Below, piece after piece: positions 21,046-31,256 of a DNA stretch of 64,000 nt; position 1 is the stretch's first letter, and every line of letters starts with the position of its first letter. Under the pieces are notes generated by a model, which made no database searches, had not been told where the DNA came from, and saw only the letters and a list, made by a program, of their open reading frames with translations. The translations under genes were made by a program, and so were the position numbers. This DNA comes from a bacterium (GTDB lineage Bacteria > Acidobacteriota > Polarisedimenticolia > Polarisedimenticolales > Polarisedimenticolaceae), in NCBI GenBank assembly GCA_024226515.1, contig JAAELQ010000228.1, positions 1-64,000 on the forward strand. Reading direction: 5' to 3'.

Positions 21046-21074
21046 ATTATAGGGGTCAGACTGTGCATTGTGCA
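21046..21074 (-). promoter_or_regulatory. Possible promoter formed at the edge of a palindromic repeat; leaderless start
   Basis: On the minus strand a perfect TATAAT (21051-21046) lies 17 bases after TGCACA (21074-21069). The TATAAT ends eight bases before the esterase ATG, so a transcript would begin at or next to the start codon. The -35-like box is inside the palindromic element and the TATAAT spans its edge. No Shine-Dalgarno sequence is visible for the esterase, which fits a leaderless message. Confidence 0.35.
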
Positions 21075-21100
21075 TATTGCACGATGCACAGTCTGACCCC

Positions 21101-21101
<1 letters not shown>
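21051..21101. repeat. 51-bp imperfect palindrome, GGGGTCAGAC family, copy 1
   Basis: Arms 21051-21074 and 21078-21101 are reverse complements except at one position, with a three-base TAT centre. The arm starts AGGGGTCAGACTGTGCA. The last base is also the last base of the dnaE2 stop codon. A second member with the same ends and the same mismatch lies at 41151-41231. Such elements resemble REP or MITE sequences; no transposase is in the window. Confidence 0.9.
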
Positions 21102-24190
<3,089 letters not shown>

Positions 24191-24207
24191 CGTTAGAGCG
24201 GTACGGA

Positions 24208-24253
24208 GCATCCGGAATGGACCGGGGGCAGGCCCCCGGCCCATTCCGGATGC
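24208..24253. repeat. 46-bp nested palindrome between imuB and dnaE2
   Basis: Outer 13-bp arms (GCATCCGGAATGG and its complement at 24241-24253) enclose the palindrome CCGGGGGCAGGCCCCCGG at 24222-24239. The same core occurs in both arms of the inverted repeat at 4123-4402. In an mRNA it would form a long GC-rich hairpin just before dnaE2, which could stabilise or attenuate the message. Confidence 0.85.
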
Positions 24254-24293
24254 CACCATCCTCTTTGCAGCGAGCCAACGCCCCAAGAAACGA

Positions 24294-25772
24294 TCATTCG
24301 ACTCGGCCCTGCAAGTACCAACGCCGACGATTCCGATCGAAGTAGACCCAGAGCAGGTCCCCCTTCTGGGTCTCGGCAAAGTGATACTCACGGTGAACGG
24401 TCCGATTCCACCACCCACCGGAGACGACATAAGGCCCGGCAAGCCGGATGACGGGCCCGTCGGCAAGGCCCCGCAGCATCCAGCCGTCGGGCTCACGACG
24501 GGAACGATGCGCGAGAGGCAGCGGGCGAACGTAGACGCGGCGCACGAGGCGCCCCGCTGCGGCCTCGCGCGGCTTCGGCGGCTCGAGCTCGGTCATGCGC
24601 TCCCAGGTGAAGCTACCCTCGGGGAGGTGGCCCTCGCGCAGGCGCGCGCGAACGACGGCGGCGTCGCCCAGGTCGGCGCGGACGCGGGCCAGCGCGCGCC
24701 CGGCGGCCTGCGTGTCGCGGCCGGAGCGCTCGCGAAAAAGCTGAAGCTGTCCCGGATCGGCGGACACCCCGCGACCGACGAGCACGATCTCGCTCACACC
24801 GTCGGGCAGCTTGCGCACCGCCTGGAGCCGCAGGCGGATCAGCTCGAGAAGCTGGCGCTCGTCGAGCGTCGGGGCCGCCGGACGCACGGACTCGATGTGG
24901 TCGCCGTGCGACTCGAAGCGAAAGCCGACCTGGATCTCGACCGCGGCGTGCGCCCGGCCCGCCAGCGTCTCCAGCAGCGGGCCGATGAGGCGTTCGACGC
25001 CGATCATCAGGCGCCGCACGTCGGTCTCGGCGTGATCGAGAAGGATTCTCTCGATGGCCGGCCCCTCGGGCAGCTCGGGCTGGATCGGCAGGTCGAGCGC
25101 GCCGCGGGCCAGCCGGTGCATCCGCTGCAGGTCCGGTCCGAAGCGCTTGCCGATGCCCTCCGGCGGCAGATCGACGAACGCACCGACCGTCTTCACGCCC
25201 AGCTTGTGCAACGCGTCGCGGGCCTCGGGACGGACGGCCAGACGCTCGAGCGGAACGCGTCGCGCCGCGGCCCGCTCGTCGGCCTCGCGCTGCAGGACCA
25301 CGACACCGCTCTTGGCGCGAGCCAACGCGTAGCTGCCGAAGCGGCCGAAGCCGACGACGATCGTGGAGGCGAACCCCGCGCGCCTCAGATCCGCGCGGAT
25401 CAGGCCGGCCCAGCGCTGCAGGGACTCGTGAAGTCGGTTCAGCCCCGAGGCGTCGAGCCAGAACACGCCGGGTTCGTCGGCGGACGGCTCGACGTGCGGC
25501 GTGAAGTAACGCAAGCGGCGGACCAGCCCGGACACCGCCCGCTCGATCCGCTTCGGAGAGATCTCTCCCGCCCGCAGCTCCCTGGCCAGCGCCAGCCCGG
25601 CGGAGTAACGCATGCCGGGCAACACACGACGCGCGCGGGCCTTCTCGTTGACCCACAGAATCTCGCCCTGCGGTCGGTCCCGATCGACGACCGCCGCCGG
25701 GCAATCGCGCCAGTCCGGGTGATCCTGCAGCAGCAACTGCAGGGGGAACGCCGGTAGATCAACACAGGCCAT
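24294..25772 (-). CDS. imuB: ImuB, Y-family polymerase-like mutasome protein
   Basis: ImuB is a Y-family-like protein that lacks polymerase activity in studied bacteria and serves as the hub linking ImuA, DnaE2 and the beta clamp. The 492-residue protein opens ACVDLPAFPLQLLLQ, has FWLDASGLNRLH and IVVGFGRFGSYALARA in place of the catalytic palm motifs, a thumb with helix-hairpin-helix (LHKLGVKTVGAFVDLPPEGI) and a C-terminal region ending in the conserved YHFAETQKGDLLWVYFDR and WYLQGRVE. A candidate clamp-binding sequence is GQLQLFRE. Its start at 25772 overlaps the end of imuA by 14 bases. Confidence 0.92.
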   Translation of the reverse strand: MACVDLPAFPLQLLLQDHPDWRDCPAAVVDRDRPQGEILWVNEKARARRVLPGMRYSAGLALARELRAGEISPKRIERAVSGLVRRLRYFTPHVEPSADEPGVFWLDASGLNRLHESLQRWAGLIRADLRRAGFASTIVVGFGRFGSYALARAKSGVVVLQREADERAAARRVPLERLAVRPEARDALHKLGVKTVGAFVDLPPEGIGKRFGPDLQRMHRLARGALDLPIQPELPEGPAIERILLDHAETDVRRLMIGVERLIGPLLETLAGRAHAAVEIQVGFRFESHGDHIESVRPAAPTLDERQLLELIRLRLQAVRKLPDGVSEIVLVGRGVSADPGQLQLFRERSGRDTQAAGRALARVRADLGDAAVVRARLREGHLPEGSFTWERMTELEPPKPREAAAGRLVRRVYVRPLPLAHRSRREPDGWMLRGLADGPVIRLAGPYVVSGGWWNRTVHREYHFAETQKGDLLWVYFDRNRRRWYLQGRVE

Positions 25773-26427
25773 CCGGTCCAAGACATTCCTCCCCGTGCTT
25801 CCAGCCCGGCCCGCGTCGCTTGTCCTTGATGACGTGAACCTCGCAGCGGTACCGATCTCCCGCGCGCTCGCCCCGCGACGTCTGCGCACGCAGCGAGACC
25901 AGCGAGCCGAGCACGCCGGGCGTCGCGGACCGCGGCCGGCCGGCGTTGGCGTCACCGGTGATGCAGACCAGTGCGCACGCATGCTTCTTGGCCAGCCCGA
26001 CGAGTCGCGTCTGGACGTTGAGCGTCAGACGCGTGTCCGCGCCGATATCCATCACGACCATGCCGAAGGCGCCCGAGCGCAGCAGAAAGTCCGCGGCGCG
26101 CGCCGCCTGGATCGTCCGCTCTGCGCGGACGACCGGCAGCGCCCCGAGATCCACCCCCGTCTCGGCGACGTCGGGCGGAAAGAAGATGCTGTGGCCGTGT
26201 GTGATCCAGGCCACCGGCTCTTGACGCCTCTGCGCCTCGAGCACCAGCCGGAACACCAGCGTCAGGGCGGCGCCCGAGCGATCGTTGCAGATCTCGGTGA
26301 ACCGTCCGGACAGCGTGGACAACCGCCACACCGTCGTCTCGGCCGGCGCCGTGAGCCCCCGGCCGATCTCCGCGGCGCCGGAGGACGAAAGCGCGGCGTC
26401 GAGCCCGAATCCGCCCGCGCCGTTCAA
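25759..26427 (-). CDS. imuA: ImuA, RecA-like mutasome protein
   Basis: ImuA proteins are RecA-related accessory factors for SOS mutagenesis. The 222-residue protein has WITHGHSIFFPPDVAETGVD, LRSGAFGMVVMDIG and the C-terminal KDKRRGPGWKHGEECLGPDG, which match ImuA-family segments I recognise. A canonical Walker A is not evident. The only start that fits is TTG at 26427, whose bases overlap the lexA stop (TTGA), so translation is probably coupled to lexA. The order lexA-imuA-imuB-dnaE2 supports the call strongly. Confidence 0.85.
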   Translation of the reverse strand: MNGAGGFGLDAALSSSGAAEIGRGLTAPAETTVWRLSTLSGRFTEICNDRSGAALTLVFRLVLEAQRRQEPVAWITHGHSIFFPPDVAETGVDLGALPVVRAERTIQAARAADFLLRSGAFGMVVMDIGADTRLTLNVQTRLVGLAKKHACALVCITGDANAGRPRSATPGVLGSLVSLRAQTSRGERAGDRYRCEVHVIKDKRRGPGWKHGEECLGPDGLC

Positions 26428-27035
26428 GACGGCCCCAGGAACCGTCGCACCTCGATCACCTTGCCGAGCAGGGTCAGATCGTCGGGGCGCGGGACGATCG
26501 GCTCGAAGTCCGGGTTCTCGGGCCACAGCTCCGCGCGTTTGCCGCGCAGGCGCAGGCGCTTGACCGTCGCCTCGTCCCCCACCAGGGCGACGACGATCTC
26601 TCCCGAGCGGGCCGAGGGCTGGCGGCGCACGACGACCACGTCTCCGTTCAAAATACCGGCGTCGCGCATGCTCTCGCCGCGCACGCGCAGGCCGAACAAC
26701 TCGTCGGGCGAGCGCTCGGACTGGATCGGCAGATACCCCTCGAGATCCTCCACCGCGAAGTCCAGCGCGCCGGCCGCGACCCGCCCCAGCAACGGCACCA
26801 TCACCGTGGGAGGAGCGCCGCCGGACGGCAAGCGATAGCCACGCGACTTGCCGGCCTGCTTGGTCAGGCGCCCCTCTTCGACCAGGGCCTCGAGGTGTTC
26901 CCGCGCGGTCTGCACCGAGCGGAAGCCGAAGACTTGCTGGACCTCGCGAACGGTGGGGGGCGCACCGTTCTGGATGCTCTTTCGCACCCACTCGAAAACA
27001 CGCCCACGCGTCTGTCCCGGCGGTGTTCGTCCCAT
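26424..27035 (-). CDS. lexA: LexA SOS repressor
   Basis: LexA represses SOS genes and cleaves itself when RecA filaments form. The 203-residue protein has an N-terminal winged helix (about residues 8-72; PPTVREVQQVFGFRSVQTAREH holds the recognition helix) and a C-terminal S24 domain. The cleavage site is Ala88-Gly89 in RVAAGAL, with Ser122 in GESMRDAGI and Lys159 in ATVKRL as the catalytic pair. It is the first gene of lexA-imuA-imuB-dnaE2, so it should control this operon and itself. The ATG at 27035 matches the usual short N-terminus. Confidence 0.95.
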   Translation of the reverse strand: MGRTPPGQTRGRVFEWVRKSIQNGAPPTVREVQQVFGFRSVQTAREHLEALVEEGRLTKQAGKSRGYRLPSGGAPPTVMVPLLGRVAAGALDFAVEDLEGYLPIQSERSPDELFGLRVRGESMRDAGILNGDVVVVRRQPSARSGEIVVALVGDEATVKRLRLRGKRAELWPENPDFEPIVPRPDDLTLLGKVIEVRRFLGPS

Positions 27036-27061
27036 GCGCTCGTCCCCGTGTCGATGAGATC

Positions 27062-27090
27062 AATGTACCAGACAAATGTCTGGTATTCAA
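27062..27090 (-). promoter_or_regulatory. lexA promoter with 20-bp palindromic candidate LexA operator
   Basis: On the minus strand TTGAAT (27090-27085) and TACATT (27067-27062) are 17 bases apart, a good sigma-70 type promoter. The spacer and box edges are occupied by the palindrome TACCAGACAAATGTCTGGTA at 27066-27085, perfect apart from its two central bases. A repressor bound there would block RNA polymerase, so this is the likely LexA box. It does not match the E. coli CTGT-N8-ACAG, B. subtilis or alphaproteobacterial GTTC-N7-GTTC boxes that I know. Confidence 0.75.
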
Positions 27091-27228
27091 GGAACGATCG
27101 TCCCCTCTTCCGGCCCAGAAAGAGAGGATGTGGCACAATCCCTTGCGCAGGAGCCGTTTACCGCCGCCCACGAACTTCGGGCTCCTCCCCTGTGCCGATG
27201 ACGGGCCGGCGGTCGTAAGGATGTGTCG

Positions 27229-29136
27229 ATGTCCGAATCGCGTCTGCTGCAGCAACTCCGCCGGCCGGAAGACCTACGTGCGCTGAGCCTCGAGCAGCTC
27301 GAGCAGCTCGCGGGCGAGATGCGTCACGCGATCTGCGACCAGGTGTCGAAGAGCGGTGGCCACCTGGCCCCCAACCTGGGGGTGGTGGAGCTGACGCTGG
27401 CGCTGCACTACGTGTTCGACTTCTCGACGGATCGGCTGCTGTTCGACGTGGGACACCAGTGCTACGCGCACAAGCTGGCGACCGGCCGCGGTCACCTGCT
27501 GGATCGCCTGCGTCAGCGCGACGGGATGGCGGGTTTCCCGGAGCCGCGCGAGAGCGAGTACGACCTGTTCAGCGTGGGCCACGCGGGGACGGGGATCTCG
27601 ACGGCGATCGGCATGGCGCGCGGCGACCAGCTGCGCGGTGAGAGCGAGCGAAAGGTCGTGACGCTGGTCGGCGACTCGTCGATCGTCAACGGCGTGTCGA
27701 TGGAAGGCCTCAACAACGCCGGTACGCTGAAGCGGCAGTTCCTGGTGGTGCTCAACGACAACGGGATGTCGATCGGGATGCCGCAGGGCGCGGTGGCGGG
27801 CTACTTCGACCGCATTCGCGTGGACCATCGCTTCACGGATCTGAAGCACAAGGCACGAGAGGTGATCAAGAAGATCCCGCTCGGGGGCGCGCTCGAGGAG
27901 ATCTACCACCGCTTCGGCGAGATGACGCTGGCCGCGCTGGATCACCAGCACCCGTTCCACAGCTTCGGGCTGCTGTGCGTGGGGCCGATCGACGGTCACG
28001 ACCTGCGCGAGCTGATCGACATGCTGGAAGAGGTGAAGGAGATCGACCACCCGGTGCTGCTGCACGTGAAGACGGTGAAGGGCAACGGCTTCGACTTCAG
28101 CTCGGAGGACCCGACGAAGTTCCACTCGCCGAAACCCTTCCGGCGCGAGGGCTGCCGGGTCGAGCTGGTGTCGAGCGGTCGCTCGTTCACCTCGGCGTAC
28201 TCGGACGCGCTGGGCGACGTGATGGCTCGCGACGATCGTGTGGTGACGGTGACGGCGGGGATGCCGGACGGGACGGGGCTGGCGGAGCTGATGCCGCGCT
28301 TCCCCGAGCGGACGTTCGACGTGGGGATCGCGGAATCGCACGCGATCGACATGTGCGCGGGGATGGCGCGGACGGGCCTCAAGCCGTTCGCGACGATCTA
28401 CTCGACGTTCCTGCAGCGCGGGATCGACCAGGTGTTCCAGGAGGTGGCGCTGCAGGGGCTGCCGGTGCGCTTCTGCATGGATCGCGCGGGCGTGGTGGGC
28501 GGCGACGGCGCGGTGCACCACGGCTTTCTCGACGTGGCCTACCTGCGCTCGTTCCCGAAGATGGTGCTGATGGCCGCGGCGGACGAGTCGACGCTGCGCG
28601 CCGCACTGGAGTTCATGCGCACGCACGAGGACGGCCCGTCGGCGTTGCGCTACCCGCGCGACACGGTGCCCGAGCCGTTGCAGGCGCGGACGCCGGCGTT
28701 CGAGCTGGGTCGGGCGAACCTGCTGGCCGAGGGCACGGACGCGGCGATCCTGGCCTACGGCTTCCCGGCGCTGCACGCGCTGGCGGCGCGCGAGGCGCTG
28801 GCCGAGCAGGGCGTGTCGGTCGCGGTGTACGACGCGCGCTTCGCCAAGCCGGTCGACGCCGAGTTGATCGGGCAGCTGGTCGCGGAGAAGATGCCGGTGT
28901 TGACGGTCGAGGACCACCACGTCGACGGCGGCTTCGGCAGCTGCGTGCTGGAGGCGTGCAACGAGCGCGGCTGGCCGACGCACGGCATCAAGCGCCTGGG
29001 ACTGCCCGACTGCTGGATCTACCAGGGCTCGCGCGCCGAACAGCTGGCCGAGGCCGGCATCGACGCGGACGCGATCGCCGAGGCCGTGCGCGAGATGCTG
29101 CGCCGCTCGGGACGCCGACTGCAGAGACTCGCCTGA
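27229..29136 (+). CDS. dxs: 1-deoxy-D-xylulose-5-phosphate synthase
   Basis: DXS joins pyruvate and glyceraldehyde 3-phosphate with thiamine diphosphate, the first step of the MEP isoprenoid pathway. The 635-residue protein has SKSGGHLAPNLGVVELTLALH, DVGHQCYAHKL, the ThDP motif GDSSIVNGVSMEGLNNAG ending in LNDN, a transketolase pyrimidine domain with DRAGVVGGDGAVHHGFLD, and a C-terminal domain. GDS replaces the usual GDG of the ThDP motif. AAGGA lies seven bases before the ATG at 27229; a GTG at 27223 is too close to it. It diverges from lexA. The product may feed the polyprenyl synthase encoded at 11.7 kb. Confidence 0.95.
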   Translation: MSESRLLQQLRRPEDLRALSLEQLEQLAGEMRHAICDQVSKSGGHLAPNLGVVELTLALHYVFDFSTDRLLFDVGHQCYAHKLATGRGHLLDRLRQRDGMAGFPEPRESEYDLFSVGHAGTGISTAIGMARGDQLRGESERKVVTLVGDSSIVNGVSMEGLNNAGTLKRQFLVVLNDNGMSIGMPQGAVAGYFDRIRVDHRFTDLKHKAREVIKKIPLGGALEEIYHRFGEMTLAALDHQHPFHSFGLLCVGPIDGHDLRELIDMLEEVKEIDHPVLLHVKTVKGNGFDFSSEDPTKFHSPKPFRREGCRVELVSSGRSFTSAYSDALGDVMARDDRVVTVTAGMPDGTGLAELMPRFPERTFDVGIAESHAIDMCAGMARTGLKPFATIYSTFLQRGIDQVFQEVALQGLPVRFCMDRAGVVGGDGAVHHGFLDVAYLRSFPKMVLMAAADESTLRAALEFMRTHEDGPSALRYPRDTVPEPLQARTPAFELGRANLLAEGTDAAILAYGFPALHALAAREALAEQGVSVAVYDARFAKPVDAELIGQLVAEKMPVLTVEDHHVDGGFGSCVLEACNERGWPTHGIKRLGLPDCWIYQGSRAEQLAEAGIDADAIAEAVREMLRRSGRRLQRLA

Positions 29137-29139
29137 GAC

Positions 29140-30183
29140 ATGAGGGCGCGGCTCGTTCCTCTGCTGCTGTTGTCGACCCTGTCGATCGCGCCGGGGATTG
29201 CCGACGAGAGGACGACGCGTCCACGTGTAGTACGTTTGCTCGAGGCGATGTCGTTCGACGATCGCCGCCGCGCGGAGATCCTGAACGGCGAGCTGACGAC
29301 GACGACGGCGCCTGAAAGATCCGACTCCGAGCTCGCGGTCACGGCCGCCCTGCTGCTTCCCGTCGACTTCGACTCGGCGCTACGTCATCTCGGCCGCGGC
29401 GAGCCGCTCGGCCCCGACCGCGGGTCCACCGCCTACTTCGAGTTCGGCGAGACTCCGGCGCGACCCGCTGATTTCGACGGCCTCGAGGTGATGCGCGGGC
29501 ACCCGGCCGAGCTGCGCCGGCTGTTCGCGGCGACTCCGGGCTCGGGGCTCCATCTCGACAGCGACACGTTGACCGCCCTGGCGTCGATTCGATCGCGGTT
29601 CGAGGGGGAGAAGTGCGACGACAACCGCGCCTGCGGCGCGGCCGTGGCCGATCAGTACCGGCGCACGCTGGTGCGCTATGTGTCGAGTTATCGCAAGGGC
29701 GGACTCTCCGCACTCGCCCCGTACGTGAAGGAGAGTGGCCGGACGGTATCGCCGGGGAAGATCCTGCAGCAGGCGGGGCGCGAGCTGCGAGAGGTCGCCG
29801 CGGAGTACCCTGAGCTCGTGCGCGAGTTCGTCGAGTACCCGCAGGCCGGGAAACGACACGATCATCTGCTGTTCTGGACCGAGCGGACCGTGCAGGGGCG
29901 CCCGACGCCCTCGCTGGGCCACCGCATCACGCGGATCGACGACGGCGTCGCGATCGTGCTCGAGCGCTATTTCTACGTCGGCCACTCGTATCACACGCTG
30001 CAAGCCGTCATCGGCGTACTTGCGATCGACCGGAAGAAGACCGTCGTGTTCTTCCACACGCGTGCCGATTCCGAGGCGGTGGCGAAGTTCCCCGTCGCGT
30101 TGCGTCGCTCGCTGGGCCGCCGCCATCTGATGGGCGAGCTCAGAGCCGATCTGAACGCGGTCGCGCGTCGCATTCGGCCCTGA
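29140..30183 (+). CDS. Secreted protein of unknown function
   Basis: I do not recognise this family. The 347-residue product has a clear signal peptide (LVPLLLLSTLSIAPGIADE). The mature protein has a mixed alpha/beta look; there is a short Cys pair near residues 156-162 (EKCDDNRACGAA) that could form a disulfide. The C-terminal half has regular beta strands (LGHRITRIDDGVAIVLERYF, KKTVVFFHTRADS) and an Arg-rich end. Related proteins with this late segment are found as hypotheticals in soil bacteria, to my memory. The ATG follows the dxs stop after three bases, so it is probably cotranscribed. Confidence 0.7.
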   Translation: MRARLVPLLLLSTLSIAPGIADERTTRPRVVRLLEAMSFDDRRRAEILNGELTTTTAPERSDSELAVTAALLLPVDFDSALRHLGRGEPLGPDRGSTAYFEFGETPARPADFDGLEVMRGHPAELRRLFAATPGSGLHLDSDTLTALASIRSRFEGEKCDDNRACGAAVADQYRRTLVRYVSSYRKGGLSALAPYVKESGRTVSPGKILQQAGRELREVAAEYPELVREFVEYPQAGKRHDHLLFWTERTVQGRPTPSLGHRITRIDDGVAIVLERYFYVGHSYHTLQAVIGVLAIDRKKTVVFFHTRADSEAVAKFPVALRRSLGRRHLMGELRADLNAVARRIRP

Positions 30184-30192
30184 ACGTGAAAC

Positions 30193-30222
30193 GGGGCGGG
30201 AGGCTCACGCCTTTCCCGCCCC
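30193..30222 (-). terminator. Intrinsic terminator after peptide gene 1
   Basis: GGGGCGGGA (30193-30201) pairs with TCCCGCCCC (30214-30222). On the minus strand the hairpin is followed by GTTTCACGTT. The hairpin also sits ten bases after the stop of the plus-strand gene and may end both transcripts. Confidence 0.65.
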
Positions 30223-30248
30223 GCACGCAAGAGGGTCGAATCGTCGGA

Positions 30249-30461
30249 TCAGCGACCGAAGTCGGTCGTGTCGCCGCTCTGGGCGTCGGTGTCCGGCGCG
30301 GCATCCGTTCCGCCGGTCTTCTTCTCTTCGGTGGGGAGGCCCGGCGCTCCGCCGCCGCCGCCGCCGCCGCCCGCGCCCGGGTCGTTGTTGTCGTCGATGT
30401 TGATCACTTCGCCGGCGCCGCTAATGTTGTTCAGGTCGCTGTCTTTCAGGTTCCGCGTCAT
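30249..30461 (-). CDS. Double-glycine-type leader peptide precursor, copy 1 (70 aa)
   Basis: The 70-residue product opens MTRNLKDSDLNNISGAGE. Counting back from a cut after Gly15-Ala16, Leu is at -12, Asp at -8, Leu at -7, Ile at -4 and Gly-Ala at -2/-1, the canonical leader of peptides cut and exported by C39-peptidase ABC transporters. The predicted 54-residue product has VINIDDNND, a run of eight Gly, a Pro/Lys/Thr stretch and the acidic end TDAAPDTDAQSGDTTDFGR. It has no Cys or Trp. GGAGG seven bases before the ATG is the ribosome binding site. It may be a bacteriocin, a signal peptide or an unmodified secreted peptide; activity cannot be assigned. Confidence 0.8.
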   Translation of the reverse strand: MTRNLKDSDLNNISGAGEVINIDDNNDPGAGGGGGGGGAPGLPTEEKKTGGTDAAPDTDAQSGDTTDFGR

Positions 30462-30511
30462 CTTCCTACCTCCGTGTGTGGGTTATCTGTCTCGTGTTTC
30501 GCTTCCGCCTC

Positions 30512-30580
30512 TCACCCTTCATAGACACGCAGCGCGTTTCGCTTCACGACTTTCTTGCGCATCTCGATCGGCCGACTCAC
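30512..30580 (-). pseudogene. Conserved 22-codon reading frame before peptide gene 1, possible amidohydrolase 3' remnant
   Basis: A frame from GTG (30580) to TGA encodes (M)SRPIEMRKKVVKRNALRVYEG. The same frame is at 30912-30980 with four base changes. The segment RKKVVKRNALRVY resembles the last helix of TIM-barrel amidohydrolases (family PF04909, which often ends ...Il..NA.RLYG), so it may be a leftover gene end duplicated with the peptide. It could instead be a small basic peptide or simply lie inside a conserved promoter region. Confidence 0.3.
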
Positions 30581-30590
30581 GCCTTCGTGC

Positions 30591-30627
30591 AAAAAAAAAC
30601 GGGGCAGAAGGCCGCGCCTCCTGCCCC
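30591..30627 (-). terminator. Intrinsic terminator after peptide gene 2
   Basis: A GC-rich hairpin at 30601-30627 (GGGGCAG paired with CTGCCCC, with an inner GGC/GCC) is followed on the minus strand by a G and nine T residues at 30599-30591. Confidence 0.92.
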
Positions 30628-30656
30628 GCAAGCGAGGGATGTATGGGATGAGAGTT

Positions 30657-30863
30657 CTAGCGTCCGAAGTCAACCGTGTCGCCGCTCTGGGCGTCGGTGT
30701 CCGGCGCGGCATCCGTTCCGCCGGTCTTCTTCTCTTCGGTGGGGAGGCCCGGCGCTCCGCCGCCGCCGCCGCCCGCGCCGAGGTCGTTGTTGTCGTCGAT
30801 GTTGATCACTTCGCCGGCGCCGCTAATGTTGTCGAGGTCGCTGTCTTTCAGGTTCCGCGTCAT
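30657..30863 (-). CDS. Double-glycine-type leader peptide precursor, copy 2 (68 aa)
   Basis: The 68-residue product matches copy 1 except for Asn to Asp in the leader (SDLDNISGAGE), a Leu for Pro at NNDLGAG, six Gly instead of eight, and Val for Thr near the end (GDTVDFGR). The leader still fits the L-x3-D-L-x2-I-x-G-A rule exactly. It has GGAGG seven bases before the ATG and its own intrinsic terminator. High identity to copy 1, including flanks, marks it as a recent duplicate under selection at both ends but loose in the Gly linker. Confidence 0.8.
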   Translation of the reverse strand: MTRNLKDSDLDNISGAGEVINIDDNNDLGAGGGGGGAPGLPTEEKKTGGTDAAPDTDAQSGDTVDFGR

Positions 30864-30911
30864 CTTCCTACCTCCGGGTTCGGGTTGTTGTCTTGGGTTC
30901 GTTTCCGCCTC

Positions 30912-30980
30912 TCACCCTTCACAGACACGCAGCACGTTTCGCTTCACGACTTTCTTGCGCATCTCGATCGGCCGGCTCAT
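30912..30980 (-). pseudogene. Conserved 22-codon reading frame before peptide gene 2
   Basis: The second copy of the frame at 30512-30580, here with an ATG start, reads MSRPIEMRKKVVKRNVLRVCEG. Of four base differences, two are silent or start-codon changes and two alter residues (Ala to Val, Tyr to Cys). Before gene 3 only a degraded trace remains (RNASSVYPG, near 31305-31335). This decay pattern favours a relic over a working gene. Confidence 0.3.
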
Positions 30981-30990
30981 GCCTTCGTGC

Positions 30991-31027
30991 AAAAAAAAAC
31001 GGGGCAGAAGGCCGCGCCTCCTGCCCC
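30991..31027 (-). terminator. Intrinsic terminator after peptide gene 3
   Basis: The hairpin at 31001-31027 and nine-T tract at 30999-30991 are identical to the terminator after peptide gene 2. Confidence 0.92.
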
Positions 31028-31058
31028 GCAAGCGAGGGATGTATGGGATGAGGAAGTT

Positions 31059-31256
31059 CTAGCGTCCGAAGTCGCTCGGGTCGCCGCCCTGGGCGTCGGT
31101 GTCCGGCGCGGCATCCGTTCCGCCGGTCTTCTTCTTTTCGGTGGGGAGGGGGCCCGGCGCTCCGCCGCCGCCGAGGTCGTTGTTGTCGTCGATGTTGATC
31201 GCTTCACCGGCGCCACTGACGTTGTTCAGGTCGCTGTCTTTCAAGTTCCGCGTCAT
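31059..31256 (-). CDS. Double-glycine-type leader peptide precursor, copy 3 (65 aa)
   Basis: The 65-residue product opens MTRNLKDSDLNNVSGAGEAI, with Val for Ile at -4, an allowed leader change. The Gly run is cut to four, APGPLPTEKKKTGGTDAAPD follows, and it ends GGDPSDFGR. The upstream region is more diverged than in copies 1 and 2, though GGAGGAAGACGAG before the ATG gives a good ribosome binding site. It marks the outer edge of the tandem array. Confidence 0.8.
   Translation of the reverse strand: MTRNLKDSDLNNVSGAGEAINIDDNNDLGGGGAPGPLPTEKKKTGGTDAAPDTDAQGGDPSDFGR

Larger units (their letters stand above)
30249..31256. repeat. Three ~0.4-kb tandem units carrying peptide genes
   Basis: The distance from stop to stop is 408 and 402 bases. 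Units 1 and 2 share, almost base for base, the coding ends, the ribosome binding region, and a block that runs from the T-tract of the preceding terminator to about 50 bases before the peptide ATG; units 2 and 3 also share the stop-to-terminator segment. Differences are concentrated in the Gly-codon run and in the 50 bases before each ATG. This indicates recent tandem duplication. Confidence 0.85.

Noticed and set aside
27131..27146. A sigma-54 promoter-like sequence, TGGCAC-N6-TTGC, upstream of dxs.
   Set aside because: The distance between the GG and GC elements is 11 bases, one more than the strict sigma-54 spacing of 10, and no enhancer-binding protein gene is near.
30249..31256. A CRISPR array, because of regular ~400-bp repetition.
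   Set aside because: The repeats are whole gene units with terminators, not short repeats with unique spacers.
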